A DNA stretch of 64,000 nucleotides, from the NCBI GenBank assembly GCA_002682825.1, contig NOKP01000069.1:1289-65288 (forward strand), written 5' to 3'. Below, one piece after another: positions 47,979 to 62,798 of this stretch. The stretch comes from Neonectria sp. B-13. Lineage: Eukaryota; Ascomycota; Sordariomycetes; Hypocreales; Nectriaceae. Each line of letters begins with the position of its first letter. The stretch's first letter is position 1. Below the pieces are notes generated by a model. It had not been told where the DNA came from, made no database searches, and saw nothing but the letters and a program-made list of their open reading frames with translations. A program made the position numbers and the translations under genes.

Positions 47979-49267
47979 GGAAATTAACGATAAGATCGTG
48001 ATGGGTTTGTAACGAGGTGAGAAATGGCAGGAATGGTCGGGAACCGGAGAGGAGTGCGATGCCCAGTGCTGGGGACCTGATATAGCGACGGACCACGGGA
48101 GGAACGGCGCAATGCTTACATGAAAAACATGGGCCCTAAGTCTCTACCCTATACTATTGAACGGAAAAGCTCTGCGTCTAATACATACATGAGCCAATCA
48201 TAGACGTAGTGAGTGATTTAGGAAAGGTGTTTGAATGCACTTCAACCTAGTTAGGGAACTGTGGCGTAAGTATGCTTTTGCCTACTCTATAGAGCAAACT
48301 GAAAAGTGCATTACCACCCAACCATATGAACAGAAGTCTGGAGAAATGGGGTGTCAGGAGGCTGTGGCGCTAATAAGCTCTGCGCAGCTGCGTAAATCAA
48401 ATGATATTATTTCACATGTCAATAATGTATTACAGTAAATGTTAGCAAGTCTGTAACCACACCACCCGTGGGGCCACCACCACATTATTATCACACACCT
48501 TTGAGCATATATTGCGCAGCCAAATGAAGGTTAATTGCAATAAATTCTATATCATTAGAAAGCTCTCTTCTTGACCGTTACGCCACAGGGCAAAAGATTG
48601 GGTATTAATCGCAATTGTAGCAATCAACTAGGTGCACCAGCTGCCTTATGAAGCCTCTATCGCTTACGGGGGACCAAGCCGTAACATTTTTGACCTTCGC
48701 GACGGTCGGATGGATAGTATTGAACTGACGCGCAACCTCCCGGAGGGAGTATCCCTCATCTAGCTTGGCTAATATAGCAACCTTTGCCTCAGAACTGAAA
48801 TCATGGTTTCTTTGGCGATTTCCGCTTATTTCAATACCAAAATTGCTTCCTTGCGATATCTTGGGCGTTGTCAATTGAGGAATGTTGAGAACGTCATGGT
48901 GATGATGATGCGGTGAAAAGGCGGTGTGGTTGGGGGGGTTACAGACTTTCTGACACTTATTGTACCGGGGGGAGACAGAATGTTAGGGGAATCGGCGCTA
49001 GTATGGTTTGGGTATCAGACTGGATCATTTCACATGTCAACTGTGTGCTACTTACTTTCACATGCCAACTGTGTGCTACTAACCCCACCCAGTGAATCAG
49101 CATGAGGGGAATCAGGAAACTCTGGCATAGGTTACTGAGCCATCCATAAGCATCAAACTATCGACTCGGCTGAGGTGTGATTTAACCTGCAATAAAGATA
49201 TTTTCCTTCTGATCTCCATCATCCTCTTCGACAACGTCTACCGAGCTGCAACATTTATCATATCGGC
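47979..49267. promoter_or_regulatory. Shared divergent upstream region, right-arm copy
   Basis: Mirror of 29717-31005, with the 25-bp direct repeats at 49028-49052 and 49056-49080. Confidence 0.5.
48431..48964 (-). mobile_element. Deleted Tc1/mariner element, right-arm copy
   Basis: Mirror of 30020-30553, with the same TA borders and inverted ends. The transposase fragment occupies 48605-48895 on the minus strand. Confidence 0.75.
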
Positions 49268-52200
49268 ATGCAAAGCGAAGCTATGGAATCTCCAGGTATC
49301 AGCTCTGCTGATACAACGAAGTCCCTTCCTCGTAAGTGCGAACTATCAAGCCTGCTCTGGGGCCCCACGCTAACCCTGTTCGAAGTGGCCACTCCGTTGC
49401 CTCCCAGCGAGAAGGATTTGTATTTACAATGTAGCTCGTGTCTGGAAAACCTCCGGCGTTGTGTGGATGCCGTAGAGGTCGCTGCCAAAGGCGATCACGC
49501 ATTCACACGGACTACCTTGAAACTTGCTCAAAGTAGAGTCCATGAGCATCGACTCCGTCTCGCAATATGGATATCAGATTGCACAGTCGGGAACGGAACC
49601 TTTTCCGCGATTCCGGCAGAAAGGGAACCAACTCTCTTCGATGCTCTAGTGGCAATCCTCAAGAGAATCAATGAGGAGTCGGACACTATTCTGAGAAACG
49701 TACAAGAGATGGGAACGAAAGCGGGACAATCTATCAAAGGCGTTGACGAGAAGTATAATAATATTAGCCATTTAACGACACGGAAGTTACTAACTTCTTG
49801 AAATTCAAGTGCATCTATTTCTCAATCTGAACAAAGAATCAACCATGCATGCGATAACCTCACCTTTTCCCTCTACGAACTCGCTAAGCTCCAGAGCTCG
49901 GTCCAGATGGCCACAGCAATCCATATTCGGAAAGGATGCGAAGCGGCACTTTATGAGGCCATAAAGAAAGTTCAAGATAAGTCAGGTCAAGGAGAGTCTC
50001 ACCCTGAAGATGATAGCTTTTCCGATTCAGGCGTCACTGACGACAGTGCTTCGCACGTGTCTGGTGATGAGAGATGTTCACAATGCCAATCATGGCTCCC
50101 ATGGTATGCCTTGTCTCACCACAGGTTGGCCTGCCGGGAGGTCGTACAGGACGATATTCAAGAAACGGCGTCAGTAAGCAAGGTCAAAAGCAGGGTCCAA
50201 ATGCGGCCATTCAATTATCTAGAGCCTGGGCCTGTCACCAGTGGCTTCTACGACAACAACGCACTGGGTCTCGGGACATTCGATGTTCGTGTTCTACATC
50301 TTCACCGCGGATCCGGCCAGGATGACATTACCTGTGCCTTGGAGAAAAGGCTACTGCCTCCGACAGCAGCAGCTTCGGCCGAGAAACCAGGCGAGCAATC
50401 TCAGCAACCTGACCTGGACTATAAAACGTTATCGTACCAATGGGGCAACCCCAGGAGGAATCTGCGCAAGATCCAGTGCAACGGAGTTGGCTTCCTCGTC
50501 ACAAGCAATCTCTACTCTGCCCTGGTTCATCTTCGTGATCCAGGTTCCGACATTAGTCTCTGGATTGACGCCATCTGCATCGATCAGAAAAACGATAAGG
50601 AGAAAGAAAACCAGGTTCAGAGGATGGGTGAGATATATCGCCGCTCGAAGTGCACAATTATCTGGCTTGGGGACGGCAGCTTTTTGTCCCGAGAAGCGTT
50701 CCGGGCTTGCTCGATGTCGGCGATAGCCTCAAAGCCTCAACACAGCCCTGACCCATCGCCTTCATCAAAATTCTCACGATCATGGGATCCTTTGGGTCTT
50801 CTTCGCCCATTTCTAATTCTACTTCTCCTACGGCGTTCATACTTCACTCGCGTATGGATTATTCAGGAGGTGGCGCTCAGCCACAGTATCGAGGTCGTAT
50901 GCGGGAACGACAGAATATCCTGGGACGACTTTGCAATTGGCGCGGCCACCGTACTTGTTGCTGCCCTCGGCAGCAAGAGTGCTGCAGGTTTAGAAAACAT
51001 TTTGGTAGCTCGAGCCCTGTTGCCGTGGGCAGCTCGGAGTGGACGGATCGATCAGGCCTGGAACTTCCAGACCATTACGCAGAGAGGATTGCCCCAGTCC
51101 AGGGACATATTGTTTGTAGCAGCTCTGTTCAGGCGCAGTCACGCCACGGACCCAGTTGATAAACTCTTCGGTCTTCTGGGACTTTGCGAGCAGATCCGAG
51201 AGGGAAGCACGTACGGCATTTCGCCAATGTACTCACGGGATGACCCCTACCACAGAAACCGGGCCTACATCAGCACGAGCAGAACCATTTTATCCTCCCA
51301 GAATAGTTTGCACTTATTTTCTACAGTTAATCGCCGGCCGCCAAATAACTCCGATTTCCTCCTTAGGTTCTACCGGAGAATTTGGCTCAGGGGAAGACAA
51401 ACTGAACCCCTTCCCACGTGGGTGCCAGACTGGAGTGACACGGGCAGCGTGGCGACGGCCCTAAGCCTCATGCTGCCTCAGAATAGTGCATTGGATATGG
51501 AGCACGATACAGAATACCACTTTGATTCATATCAGCTGAGGTTAGTTTAGCCTCGGTGTAGGGACAAACACGGAGGTCGACATATTGCCACCTAGAGTAC
51601 GATTATGACTGACGTGTCTTAGTTCACCCCCAGATTCGCAACATATCTGGCTATCAGGACGTTTTCTAGATGATATTGTAGAGCTTGGCGAAGTCTGCAA
51701 TACAGAGAAGGCTCAAAGCAGCATCTGGTTCAGTATCAGGTATTCTTTCACCATGTCGGAAAACCATCGCTTTGAGGTCTTCGGCAAATGGGAGAAACAA
51801 TTCCGATCCTCTACACCAGGCGATTCCTTTTGGGAGAACTTCATTTCCACCGTGACCTGTGGGTCGAGCAACACTTACGACGAAGGCAGCGTAATGCGGC
51901 TTCTCGCTGACTATCGTTCGAGAAGTGTGCGCAATTTACCCACACTGGTCAAGAGCATTTTCGCGTATCTTTTTATACTACCTCTTGCAATCACCGCTTG
52001 GACAGGAAGTGGTATTTTGGAGCGAATCATGCTATACTGGTGCTTCCCAGTGGTGGCTTTTTCCTCGATGTGGTATTGGTGCTTTCAGCTCATGCCAAAT
52101 TTGATATCTCCGGAAGGCTGGGAAGACTTTGACAACATGGAGTTGAGGAGATTGACCAGGCTGAAATCTGGATCCTTGGCTCTTGTCCCTGAAGCGTCTT

Positions 52201-52358
52201 GTATTAAGGACCAGATTTGGAGTTGCAAGGGTGGAATCGTGCCGTTGGTTTTGCGATCTAATGGCGATGACTTCGAAATGGTTGGCGAGTGCTACTCGGC
52301 TATGGCAACGGCTGTCGAGCGGCCGAAGTCTGCTGATGGTGTGATTCGTTTGATCTAA
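49268..52358 (+). CDS. HET-domain (heterokaryon incompatibility) protein, 983 aa, right-arm copy
   Basis: Exons 49268-49752, 49810-51540 and 51623-52358. The branch site TACTAAC of intron 1 is at 49788-49794, 15 bases before the acceptor. Exon 2 alone contains an ATG at 49907 that would give a shorter HET protein, but the upstream exon joins in frame through 33 extra codons and keeps a helical domain, so I prefer the longer model. Likewise the apparent stop just after the HYQLR-like end of exon 2 lies in intron 2; splicing restores SGRFLDDIVELGEV, a typical HET C-terminal motif. Identical to the left-arm copy, so this arm adds no independent evidence of selection. Confidence 0.85.
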
Positions 52359-53415
52359 CTTATTCGGGGCGGCGGAATGAGCAGCACTTTGCTTATCACG
52401 CCCTACTACTCTTCTATTATTAATTGTCGTGTGCCCTCAATTGTCGCCTGCCCTGTAAAAATATGGCTGCCCTCTAAACCCGGTCTATTTCCGTCATTAG
52501 TTATACTAACTCAAGATGATGCCCTCATTGCTTTTTCTTGATTACTCATTTATACGTCTTAACGCGTCTCGTCGCGTCTTATCGTAGTACTTGTGTTATA
52601 GCATGCTTCCTTGCTCTTCAATGTACATTTTTGTTCTTGAAGAAATCATCTTGAATCACTCCCAAGACAGCCCAATCATGGATCTTAATAACCTCTTTTA
52701 TCACAATTCCTTATAGCGGATTATTATATATAAGAAGTATAAAACTATACTATAAACTGATATTTCCCATCATATCCACCTCTACCATAATCCAATGCAT
52801 ATTCATAAATCTACTATAATTTAGTCATTTATATAGACCTTCAATCATCTGCCATTGAGATAAGACCCAGATGAGATCTACAAAGCGGTCCGACCATTGC
52901 TAGGTGCTGCGCCTATTCGATTTCTCAGTATGTTCTATGATGGCATTAGTTATCAGCTCTGCGAGGATGACACAAGCCGCTATATCTGCTGAGGTCGCAC
53001 AGCTATTGAAGAACACCTACTGTACCAAGGGTGCACTGGATTTCGATGAAATACAACCAAACTGGTCCGTGCACGTTGTTATGTCCCTCTCGGATTTCAT
53101 CGAAATACACGTTTTTCGTCCGTGCACGCGATCGAGTCTTTGGACCCTATATACTCAAGCATGCACAATGGAAGTGTGCCGCATTTCCAATTCTACACCA
53201 ATCATAGCCTTTAGATCTCTAGCCCCATTTTCCAGTCTAGAAGTGTACTATACTTCCAGTCTAGGCATATTTAGCAAAAACGCAAAATGCGGCGCGTTTT
53301 TAATATAAAGGCCTATGCTATTCCTATAAAGTTCAATATAATATACTAAACTTTCTTATAAGGCTTGTTTGAACTATCTGTCTTAATAATAATATAATAT
53401 AATTTATTATACTTA
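52359..53415. other. Intergenic region downstream of the HET gene, right arm
   Basis: Mirror of 25569-26625. It holds the same hairpin and GTGCACGGAC repeats and no convincing gene. Confidence 0.45.
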
Positions 53416-53420
53416 ATAGT

Positions 53421-53978
53421 TTGGCGGCGGAAAGGGACAAGAAATAACACCCCAAATAGATAACAGTTCCTTAGGGAAGTATATAGAAATGCATTGTATA
53501 GGCATCTTAGTTGGTCAGCCCAAAGCTACACTAGACAGTGTATATATGGTCAGACAGTCTAGTATTTAGTACCTCCTAATAGGAAAGTATCTTATAAGGT
53601 AGATTATTAAGTTGAAAGTAGGAAAGAGTATTAGTAAGGCATTAAAATAGCCTACTATTAGCTTAGTAATTAGTATTATAGAAGATAGAAGTTTAACCTA
53701 GAATTAAGTAGTAACTTTTAATGTAAAATTATAGAATAAACTCCTAGAAAACAAAGGCAAAGTCTAAAGCTTTAAGCTTAATAAGCTTATATCTCTTATC
53801 TCTCTATAGAAAGAATCTCTTAAGTCTTTTATCTCTCTTAATTATACTCCCTTAAAAGAAAAAGACCTCTTTCCTCCTTCCCTTCTTAACCTCCCTTATA
53901 GCTGCCCCTTTCCTTCTATACCTAATTATATTCCTACTAGCAATCAGCTAGCCCACTTAGTCCTTTACTCCTACTATA
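53421..53978 (-). repeat. 3' LTR of Gypsy element, right arm
   Basis: Mirror of 25006-25563, with the same sharp change in RIP density near 53564. Confidence 0.8.
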
Positions 53979-56900
53979 TACCTCCCTTATAATCTAATAA
54001 TTATCCTTAATTAGGATAAGATTATAAATACTAGAACTTCTTCCTCTTTCTAAATTAGACTAAAGAAATATATATATATAGTAAAGAAGTATCTTATAAG
54101 ACCTTCTTAAAGTCTAATATTAGAAAACAAAAGAAATCCATTTTCTAATCTACCTCCCTAATCCTATATCTACTTTCTTAACTAAGAATAATAAACCCTT
54201 CTAAAGTATTATTACTTTTATACCTCCTACTATTAATATTATTCCTTCTAACTGATCTTTATAATAGAAGGAGAGATAATATTATTATATATAAAATCAA
54301 TAATGCCTTTCTATTAAGCAAGAGAAATTAAACCCTTAGGAATATATATAGTATAAAACCTTATCTTTAGTATAAGTAATATAGATTAATTAGTAATCTA
54401 AGGTAAGTCTATTAGGTTAGTATTAATAGTTATTTTCTTTACTTTAGTATTTATTATAATACTAAGATAATAATCTTTTCCTTTAAAGACCTTTTAATTA
54501 TCTATATAGACTAGTAAACCTTTATTAATAAATTAGACTATAAATATAATTACTATCTAAGTAGTCTAAGTCCTTTAGGGTATTAGAGCTAGTAATATAT
54601 CTCTTATTAAGATATTACTTCTTATAGGGCTTTTAAGCATATCCCTTATTAAAACATTACTCCTTATAGGCTTAGGTAATACTATAAGAGCTCTTAAGGG
54701 TATCTTAGGTAAGATTAATTATAAAGATTTAATGCTCTTAACTCCTTCTACTAGTTTAGATATTAACCTAAGTAAGTTATATTAAATTCCTTTAATAAAG
54801 GTATTATCCTTTATTAGAGTCTCTATAATTAAAGGTATCTTTCTAAATGAAAAGATTAAGATAAAAGACTTCTTAGATAAAAGGACTATAGTTAGTAATT
54901 TCCTAAATAAAGAAAGAACTAAGATTAGTAATTACTTCTAAGAATTACTTAAGCTAAAAGAGATAATACTTCTAAGCTTATCTTTAGGCTACTTAAGAAG
55001 TCTATTATTAATTATAAACCCCTTTTTAATAAAGGCTTTAGTAAGATTAGAAAGTAAAGTGAACTTAAGCTTACTAATATCTAATTAGTACATTAAAGAA
55101 CTTTAAATCTCTTTGCTAAAAGGTATAATAGGATATAGAATAAGCTAGTAGTTATCTAAGAGTTTATTAAGCTTAAGGCCTAATTATATAATAGTTAGAA
55201 AGCTATTATAATAAATAAAGATATTAAAGGTCTAAAGCTTTTAGCCTATTAATAAGAGCTAATAGTATATATTAGATACCTAATTAATAGTATAATTCTA
55301 GTTCCCTAGGCTATACTTTAGGTCTTTAATGCCTGGCTTCTTTATAATAGTATAACTAAAGAAACTTTTAACTTAATCTAAGTTAAAAGCTTTAGCTCTC
55401 TTATTATCCTTCTTTACCTTTACTAATCAACTAAGCTTTTAGTTATAAAAGCATAGAGTAAATTCAGTCCCTTTAAGTATCTCCTCTTTTACCTAAACAA
55501 TAAGTTCCTTTAGAGCAATCCCACTTTTTATTATCTACTTCTTTATAAGTCCTACTAGCCCTTAGATAGCTAGTATAATAAGAAAGATTCTAAGGAAGTT
55601 ATACTCTTACTAACTATCTTAGTAAAAGGTAGGTATTCTATAAATAAGGAATTCATAGGGTATACTATTAAGAGCTATAATCTCTCTTTAGGCAATAGTA
55701 AGAACTATAAATTATTCTTTCTTTTCTTTCTTTAGAGTATTAAAGATATAGAGGTACTTTTCCTTTAAGTCCTAGATATAAGTAATTCAATAAGTCCAAT
55801 TAATAAAGTAGATAATCTTAATAAGAAATCTTTAGTTGAATTAAGTTTCTTAAAGTAATTAGAATCCTAAGAAGAATTAGTTTTTTATAATAAAAGTAAT
55901 CTTTCTAATAAGCTTAATTAAATAGTTAAATTATTCCTATTTATTAGCTTTAATCTTAAAGGTATTAAGATTAAGGCTGTTTAAGGTAATAGCAATTAGG
56001 TCCCTTATATTATAAGTCATTAGATATAAGAACATAAGAAGGCTAAAGTTAATAGATATTTCTTTATTCTAAAGATTACTTAATAGTTCCTATAAATCTA
56101 TATAATACTTACCCTAAAGGCTAAAGTCTTTCTTACTAAAGTCTAAATAAGATTAAATAGTCTTAACCTAGGCTTTAATTATATCTCTATCTCCTAAGGC
56201 TAAGTACTTTAGGCCTATATTTCTTTAGTAAGACTAATTAAGTTAAGAAGAGTAAAAAGTTGATTAATTAATTAGGTTCTAATAAAGTAATATCTTAGAT
56301 ATAAGCTCTTCTAAATATAAGAAGCTTTATTTGCCCTCTTTATTATAAATAATCCCTTTATAGAGTATTAGCTTATTACTAGTACAGTAGAACTATTCCT
56401 TTTCCTTTGTATTCTCTCTAGAAGTAGCTATTACTATAGTATTTTAAAGAGTAAAAATACTTCTAAAAGTCAGTCTAATTATAGGGAAGTAAGGAATAAG
56501 ATTCTTATTGAAATTTAGACTTAAAAGGAGGAAAATTATAGTATTAAGGCTTAAGTTATAATATAGATTTTCCTTAGGGCTAGAGTATAAAGAGAGTATA
56601 TATATATTGATATTTCTAAGAGATTATATATTAATAATTTCCTTATTATAAGGTACTATATTCTTTATAATAGTAAATTATAGTAATAGTAGTCCTTATT
56701 TTTTAGACCTTCTTACTAAGTTCTCTTTATTCATTATAGTAAACTTAAATACCTATTTCTTAGAAACTCTCCTCTCTTATATAAAGCCCTATTAGATTAG
56801 CCCTAAGGCTTAAACCTTTATACTTAATGCTTCTTATATTACTTTTCTTCCTTCTAGACTTATTATTCCCTTATATTTCCTATAATCTCTTTCTTCCTTA

Positions 56901-59900
56901 TTATCCTTTAATAGCTTAACTAACTATAATAGCTTCTTATTAAGATAAGCTTATTATCCTTTTAGGTCTTTCTTAGTTAAAGCTTCTAAATGTCTATTAT
57001 CTTACTAAGTACTAGGTTAATACTAGTTCATTCAATCATTAGGATAGTACCTACTAAAAAGGTTATAATAACATTCTCCTTAAGCCCTTCTCAATTTTAC
57101 ATCTTAACTTAGTTCTTACTTTAGTAAGTTCCTTTTTCTTCCTTTTATTAGGTTAAGTAATCTAATAAGATACTTCTTTAGGTCCTAAAGTTATTCTAGG
57201 TTTAGTTCTATAGTTTCTAGGCTCTTAATTAACTTAGCTACTTATTATATATTAAGTTAAATATTTAATTTTCTTCTTCTAGTAATTACTTAATCTTTCT
57301 TATTTAATTCCTTTAATAACTTTCTTTTTATGATTTAACTATTACCTCTAGGATAGGGCTTTTAGTAATTTATACTCTTTAGTCTATCTTTATTTTAGCT
57401 GATTAGGCTTATCCTAAAAAGTACTTCTTTATTAACCTCCTCTCTTAATTATATCTCTTTAAGGTCTTTATTATTGCTTTTATTAGGGTTATTTACCTAG
57501 TTATATATTATTACTATATCTATAGTTACTTTTTAATAACTACCTACTTTAATAAGTATATCCTAATGCCTTTTTATACTTATATTTTAGTTCCTAGCTT
57601 TATAAATAGCTAATATACTAATTATATTTAGTATAATTATTCTAATTATAATTAGAAGTTCCTCTATAGATACCTAGCTTTAGATTATTAGGAGGGTCCT
57701 TAGAAGTTCCCTTTAGGTAGTAGGGCTATTATTCTGAATATATTAATCTCCTTTACTTTAGATATCTTTAATCCTTACTCTTACCCTTATATTATCTTAA
57801 AGTATTCTTCTAAATTAGATAGCTCTTCTAATACTAAAATCTATAGATAGACTACTCTAGTTTCTACTAAGGCCCTTTAAGATAGATATTAGGCTTTTTA
57901 GCTAACTAGATTAATACCTCCCCTTATCTAAAGACTTCTTCTTCCCTTTAGAATAAGCAATAAGTAGTAAATACCTAATCTTTAGTACTATTACTTAATT
58001 ATTATTACTTTCTTCTCTTTTAGATAAGCTCTCTTTATCCTATTCTTCCTTTACTATAAGGTTCATTTGTCTTATAGTAGGTATAAAGTTTAATCTAAAT
58101 AGTTATTTCTAGGTCTTTTCCCTTATAGATATAGTATATTCAATCTTCTCTAGTAACCCTATTGTATTCCTCCTCTTCCTACCTCTTTATATAGTAATAC
58201 TACTATCCTTAGTTAATACTATATCCCTAGTATCTTATAAGATACTTAAATTACTATATATTAACTTTTAGCTTTTATAGTTATCTTTAGAATATAGACT
58301 TAAAAATCTCCTTTAGGCTCTTTTTATAATTAAATAATAAGCTTTAGCTTAGAGTTATTAGATAAGGAATTTGCCTTACTTAGCTTATAAGGTATATTAT
58401 AAGATACTTCTTTATTAGATTCTTTATTCTTATTATTAGATAATAGTCCTATTATTTCTTTATCATTAGGGCTTATCTACTAGCCTTAATTATCCTTCTA
58501 AAAAGCCTTTAACCAGTCTCTATAATAGGTCCCTAAAAGCTTAATTCTAGTAAGAGTCTTAAGCTTATAAGTCTTAGTTTCTATAAGAGCTTTATAAACC
58601 CTATATAGTCCTTTCTATCTTAGCTTAAGCTTTATAGTTAAAAAGAGATTATTATAGTTTTATATATTATACTAAAAGACTAGATTACTTAGTAATAAGA
58701 GTATCTTTTTTAGCTTAAAGGTATTTAACTTATTAGTTCTTCTAGCTAGGGTTTATTAATATTCTTTAACCTTTACTTAAGTAGCTTTAATATTCTCTTT
58801 ATATCTCTCTAGAATTCATATTCTAACTAGAATCTTATCTTTCTTATCCTTAATGTTATCCTAGTCAATAAGTCTCTAAGTTAGGATCTTAACTTTAAGG
58901 GGAAGGATAGGTTCTTAGTTATAAAGGAGCTAGAAGGAAGAGCAGCTATATAATCCCTAGATTACTAACCTATCTATAAGAAGGGCTAAGTTAACTAAAT
59001 CTACCTATTTCCCTAGCCTTTTAAGCTTCTTAAAGTAATTAGTTATAAATATATACCCTATTTCAATTAGCCTATTAGACTTAGAGTTATAGAAAGAGAT
59101 TTTAAATATCTTAATGCTTAAGTCTTTTAGCTTATTAAGGATCCCTTTAGTAAGTTCCCTTCTATTATTAATAATAATCTTTACTAGTATTCTATAATAG
59201 TAAATAATCCTTTTTATAAATCTTTTAATATTAACTATAATAAGATTACTAATAGCTATAGCTTTAATTTATTCTATTAGATTATATCTAGCTTTTAGTA
59301 AGAACTTTATGCTTTTATTAAGAGGTAAGTACTATCTATTAATATGGATCTTTATTATTAAATACTAAGGAGTAGTAAGCTTAGCCTATTTAGTTATTTA
59401 TTGTATTATATATTCTTAATAGATTAAGCATTTTTGAATGATTGTCTTTAAAGAGTGTCTTAGGCCTTACTAAAAATAGTACTAAGAAATGATTTTTATT
59501 ATAGCTTTCTATCCTTTATAGCCTTTATAATAATAATATAAAGTTATAAGATGCTTTTAAAGGTTATTATTATTAATAACTAGTGTAGGATTATCTCCTT
59601 CTCTTAGTTCTTACTTTTAGATCTAATCTCCCCTAATAAAGAACTAAGTTACTTTTACTCTTAGTCTCTTAAAGTCTTTTACTAATATGCCTTTTAGTCT
59701 TTATAGAAATGTAAGATAATTAGCTAAGGTAAGCTATTTACCTTTATAGTTATCTATAAGGGCATTGTTTTTAGGTCTAAGAAGAATAAGGTTAAGATAA
59801 GTATTAATTTCATCCTTAATATCTATTTTAGCTTTCTAGTCTAAAAGGTCAGAAGGTCCCTAACCCTTCCTTAATAGACTATCTATAACTGTATTCTTCT

Positions 59901-62241
59901 TTCTAAGGATATACTTAATTATAAAGTCAAAAAGCAGTAAATAGCTAAGCTATCTAATAATTATAGCTCCTAGTATATTATTTACCTAATTATTCAACTA
60001 GTTAACTAGTACTTTAGAGTCTATTTCTAAGGTAAATAGATAACTATAAATATATATCTATAAGTACTATATTATATAAAGAGCTCTTTTACACTCTAGC
60101 TTAATTATATTATACTTCTTCTTAGTATCTATCTAGGTTCCTAATTTAAATCTTATAGGATAGTATTTCCCTTAAATAACCTATATTAAGATAGCTCCTT
60201 AGCCTAAGATACTTATATTAATTATTAAAATAACTTTTCTAGCTCCTTCTAAAAGGTTAAAGATTATAAGAATAAGAGCTAATATAATCTTTTCCTTTAG
60301 TATTATTATTACAGCCTACTAGTCCTTACTCTAGTCCTAAGTAGAGTCTTTCTTTAGTAGCTTAGTAAGAGGCTATATAATCCAAGTATAGTTTCTAATC
60401 TAGATTCTATAGTAACTAGTAATACTAAGGAATGCTCTTACTTTAGTTAAGGTCTTACAATCTACCTATTTAATGATCTTAATAACTTTCTCTTCTATTA
60501 GCTTTCTTTTACTTATACTATAGAGGTACCTTATAATAAAAGCAGTCTTTTAATATTAAGCTAACTTCTTAATAGTAATTATATAACTAGCTAGCTTAAT
60601 ATTAACTAGGATAGTATTAAGATTAATAAAATACTCTAGGATAAACCTTCTTATATTAGAAAGAGCTTTCTCCTTACTATAGTTAGTCTTTAGTTCTTTA
60701 ATACTAATATTATCTAGGAAAGCCCTAGTTTTATCTAGAAGTAAGTCAAAAAGGATCCTTATTATAATCCTAGTAAACTAAGCTACTAAGTTTATAGTAC
60801 CTTATAATAGTAAGTATAGTCTTATTAGACCTATTAGTATATTAAAGGTTATAAGATCCCTACTTTCTACTGCTAGCTTTACTTGATTATATCCTAAAAA
60901 GAAGTCTAGTATAGAAAGGATTTTATATATCCTAAATTCAGCTAAGAAGTTATCTATCCCTAGAGGAATTATACTATCTCTAATAGTATAAGTATTATAT
61001 TACTTTGCTAAGTTAATAAGGTATAACCTTCTATCTTTCTTAGCTATAAGCATCTAATAGTTTCTATAAGAAGTATAACTTTCCTTAATAAGCTTATTCT
61101 TTAGCTAGGTTTTTAGAAGATTAATAACCTTTTTCTTAGTTCTATAAGGAATTACTATATTTCTATAATACTAAGTAATATAGAGTATGATTTTAATGAC
61201 TTAGGGAGGTATAACCCTTAGGTTAATTTCCTCTTTTTCCTTAAAGGTCTAGGATAATGCTTCTTCTCAGTTGAAAAGGATCTAATAGAGGATATCCCTT
61301 TCTATATCCCTAAGGGTATCCTTTGTTTAATCTATAATCACTTTAAGCTTCTCCCTAAAGAGCTTAAAGCTTTTCTTAATCTTTAAGAACTTAAGTATAA
61401 TATAGTTAGAATAAGGTAAATTGTACTCTAGGTCCTCTTTTACTTCTTCCTACCTCTTCTCCCTTTAGAACAAGTCTTCTTCTAGTATAAATCCATTAAA
61501 AGGAATATTATCCTTTAGCTAGATCTTATCTACCTTCCTTTTATATATTATATTAACCTATATAGTTATATTCTTATAATTAACTTCTAATCTTAATTAT
61601 TATACTTTTTCTACTTTAGTTACTATTAGATTATTCTTTTTTATTTAGTCTTTAAGAATAATCTTAAAGACTTTTTAAGCTATCTTTTTATTAATATATC
61701 TTATAAGATACTTAATATTATCCTCTTTTAAACTATAGATATTTATTCTTTCTAGTTTAAAGGGAACTTTCCTACTTAATAGGGCCTTTTTAGTACTTCT
61801 TAAGTAGTAACTAAATATTCCTATCTAATTCCTCCTATAACTAAGGATATAATCTTAATATTTCCTAATTAATAGCTTATTAATATCTCTCTAGGAATAA
61901 TTGTATAGTTAAAGGTAATCTTTATACTTCTAATAAAAAGCATCCCTAAGATAAAAGGAATTAACACTATAGAGATTAAGATTATATATATCTTTTAATC
62001 AATAAAGATATTATCTAAATAGACTTTAACTTTAACTATTCTTACTATTATAATATAGTCCTTTAAGAAAGAAGTAGTCTTAGTCTTAATAGGTTAAATA
62101 TTAAGCTTACTAATCTTAATAATATTATTAGAAATAATATTCCCTTCTATTTCTATATTAATAATAGCTTCCTAAGTATAACTATTAGGATTCCTAAGTC
62201 TTACTTATAGCCTTAAAAGATCTTAGTATAATAAGAGTATT

Positions 62242-62798
62242 TTGGCAGCGGAAAGGGACAAGAAACAATACCCCAAATGGATGACAGTTCCTTAGGGAGG
62301 TACATAGAAATGCGTTGCATAGGCGTCTCAGTTGGTCAGCCTGAAGCTACACCAGACAGCACGTATATGGTCAGACAGTCTAGTGTTTAGTACCTCCTAA
62401 TAGGAAAGCATCTCATGAGGTAGATTGTCAAGTCGAAAGCGGGAAAGAGTGTTAGTAAGGCATCAAAATAGCCTACCGTCGGCTTGGCAATTGGCGTTGT
62501 AGAAGATAGAGGTTCAACCTGGAATTGAGTGATGACTTTGAATGTAAAATTGCAGAATAAAAACCTAGAAAACAAAGACAAAGTCTAGAGCTTTGAGCTC
62601 AATGAGCTCATATCTCTTGTCTCTCTGCAGTAAGAAGCTCTTGAGTCTCTGGTCTCTCTTAATGATGATGCTCCAAAGAAAAAGACCCCTTTCCTCCTTC
62701 CCTTCTTAACCTCCCTTATGGCTGCCCCTCCCCTTCCACACCCAATTATATCCCTGCTAGCAATCAGCTAGCCCAATTAGTCCTTCGCCCCTGCCACA
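62242..62798 (-). mobile_element. Nested solo LTR, right arm
   Basis: Mirror of 16186-16742. High G+C for its surroundings and the same TGGCAG/CTGCCA ends. Confidence 0.65.
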
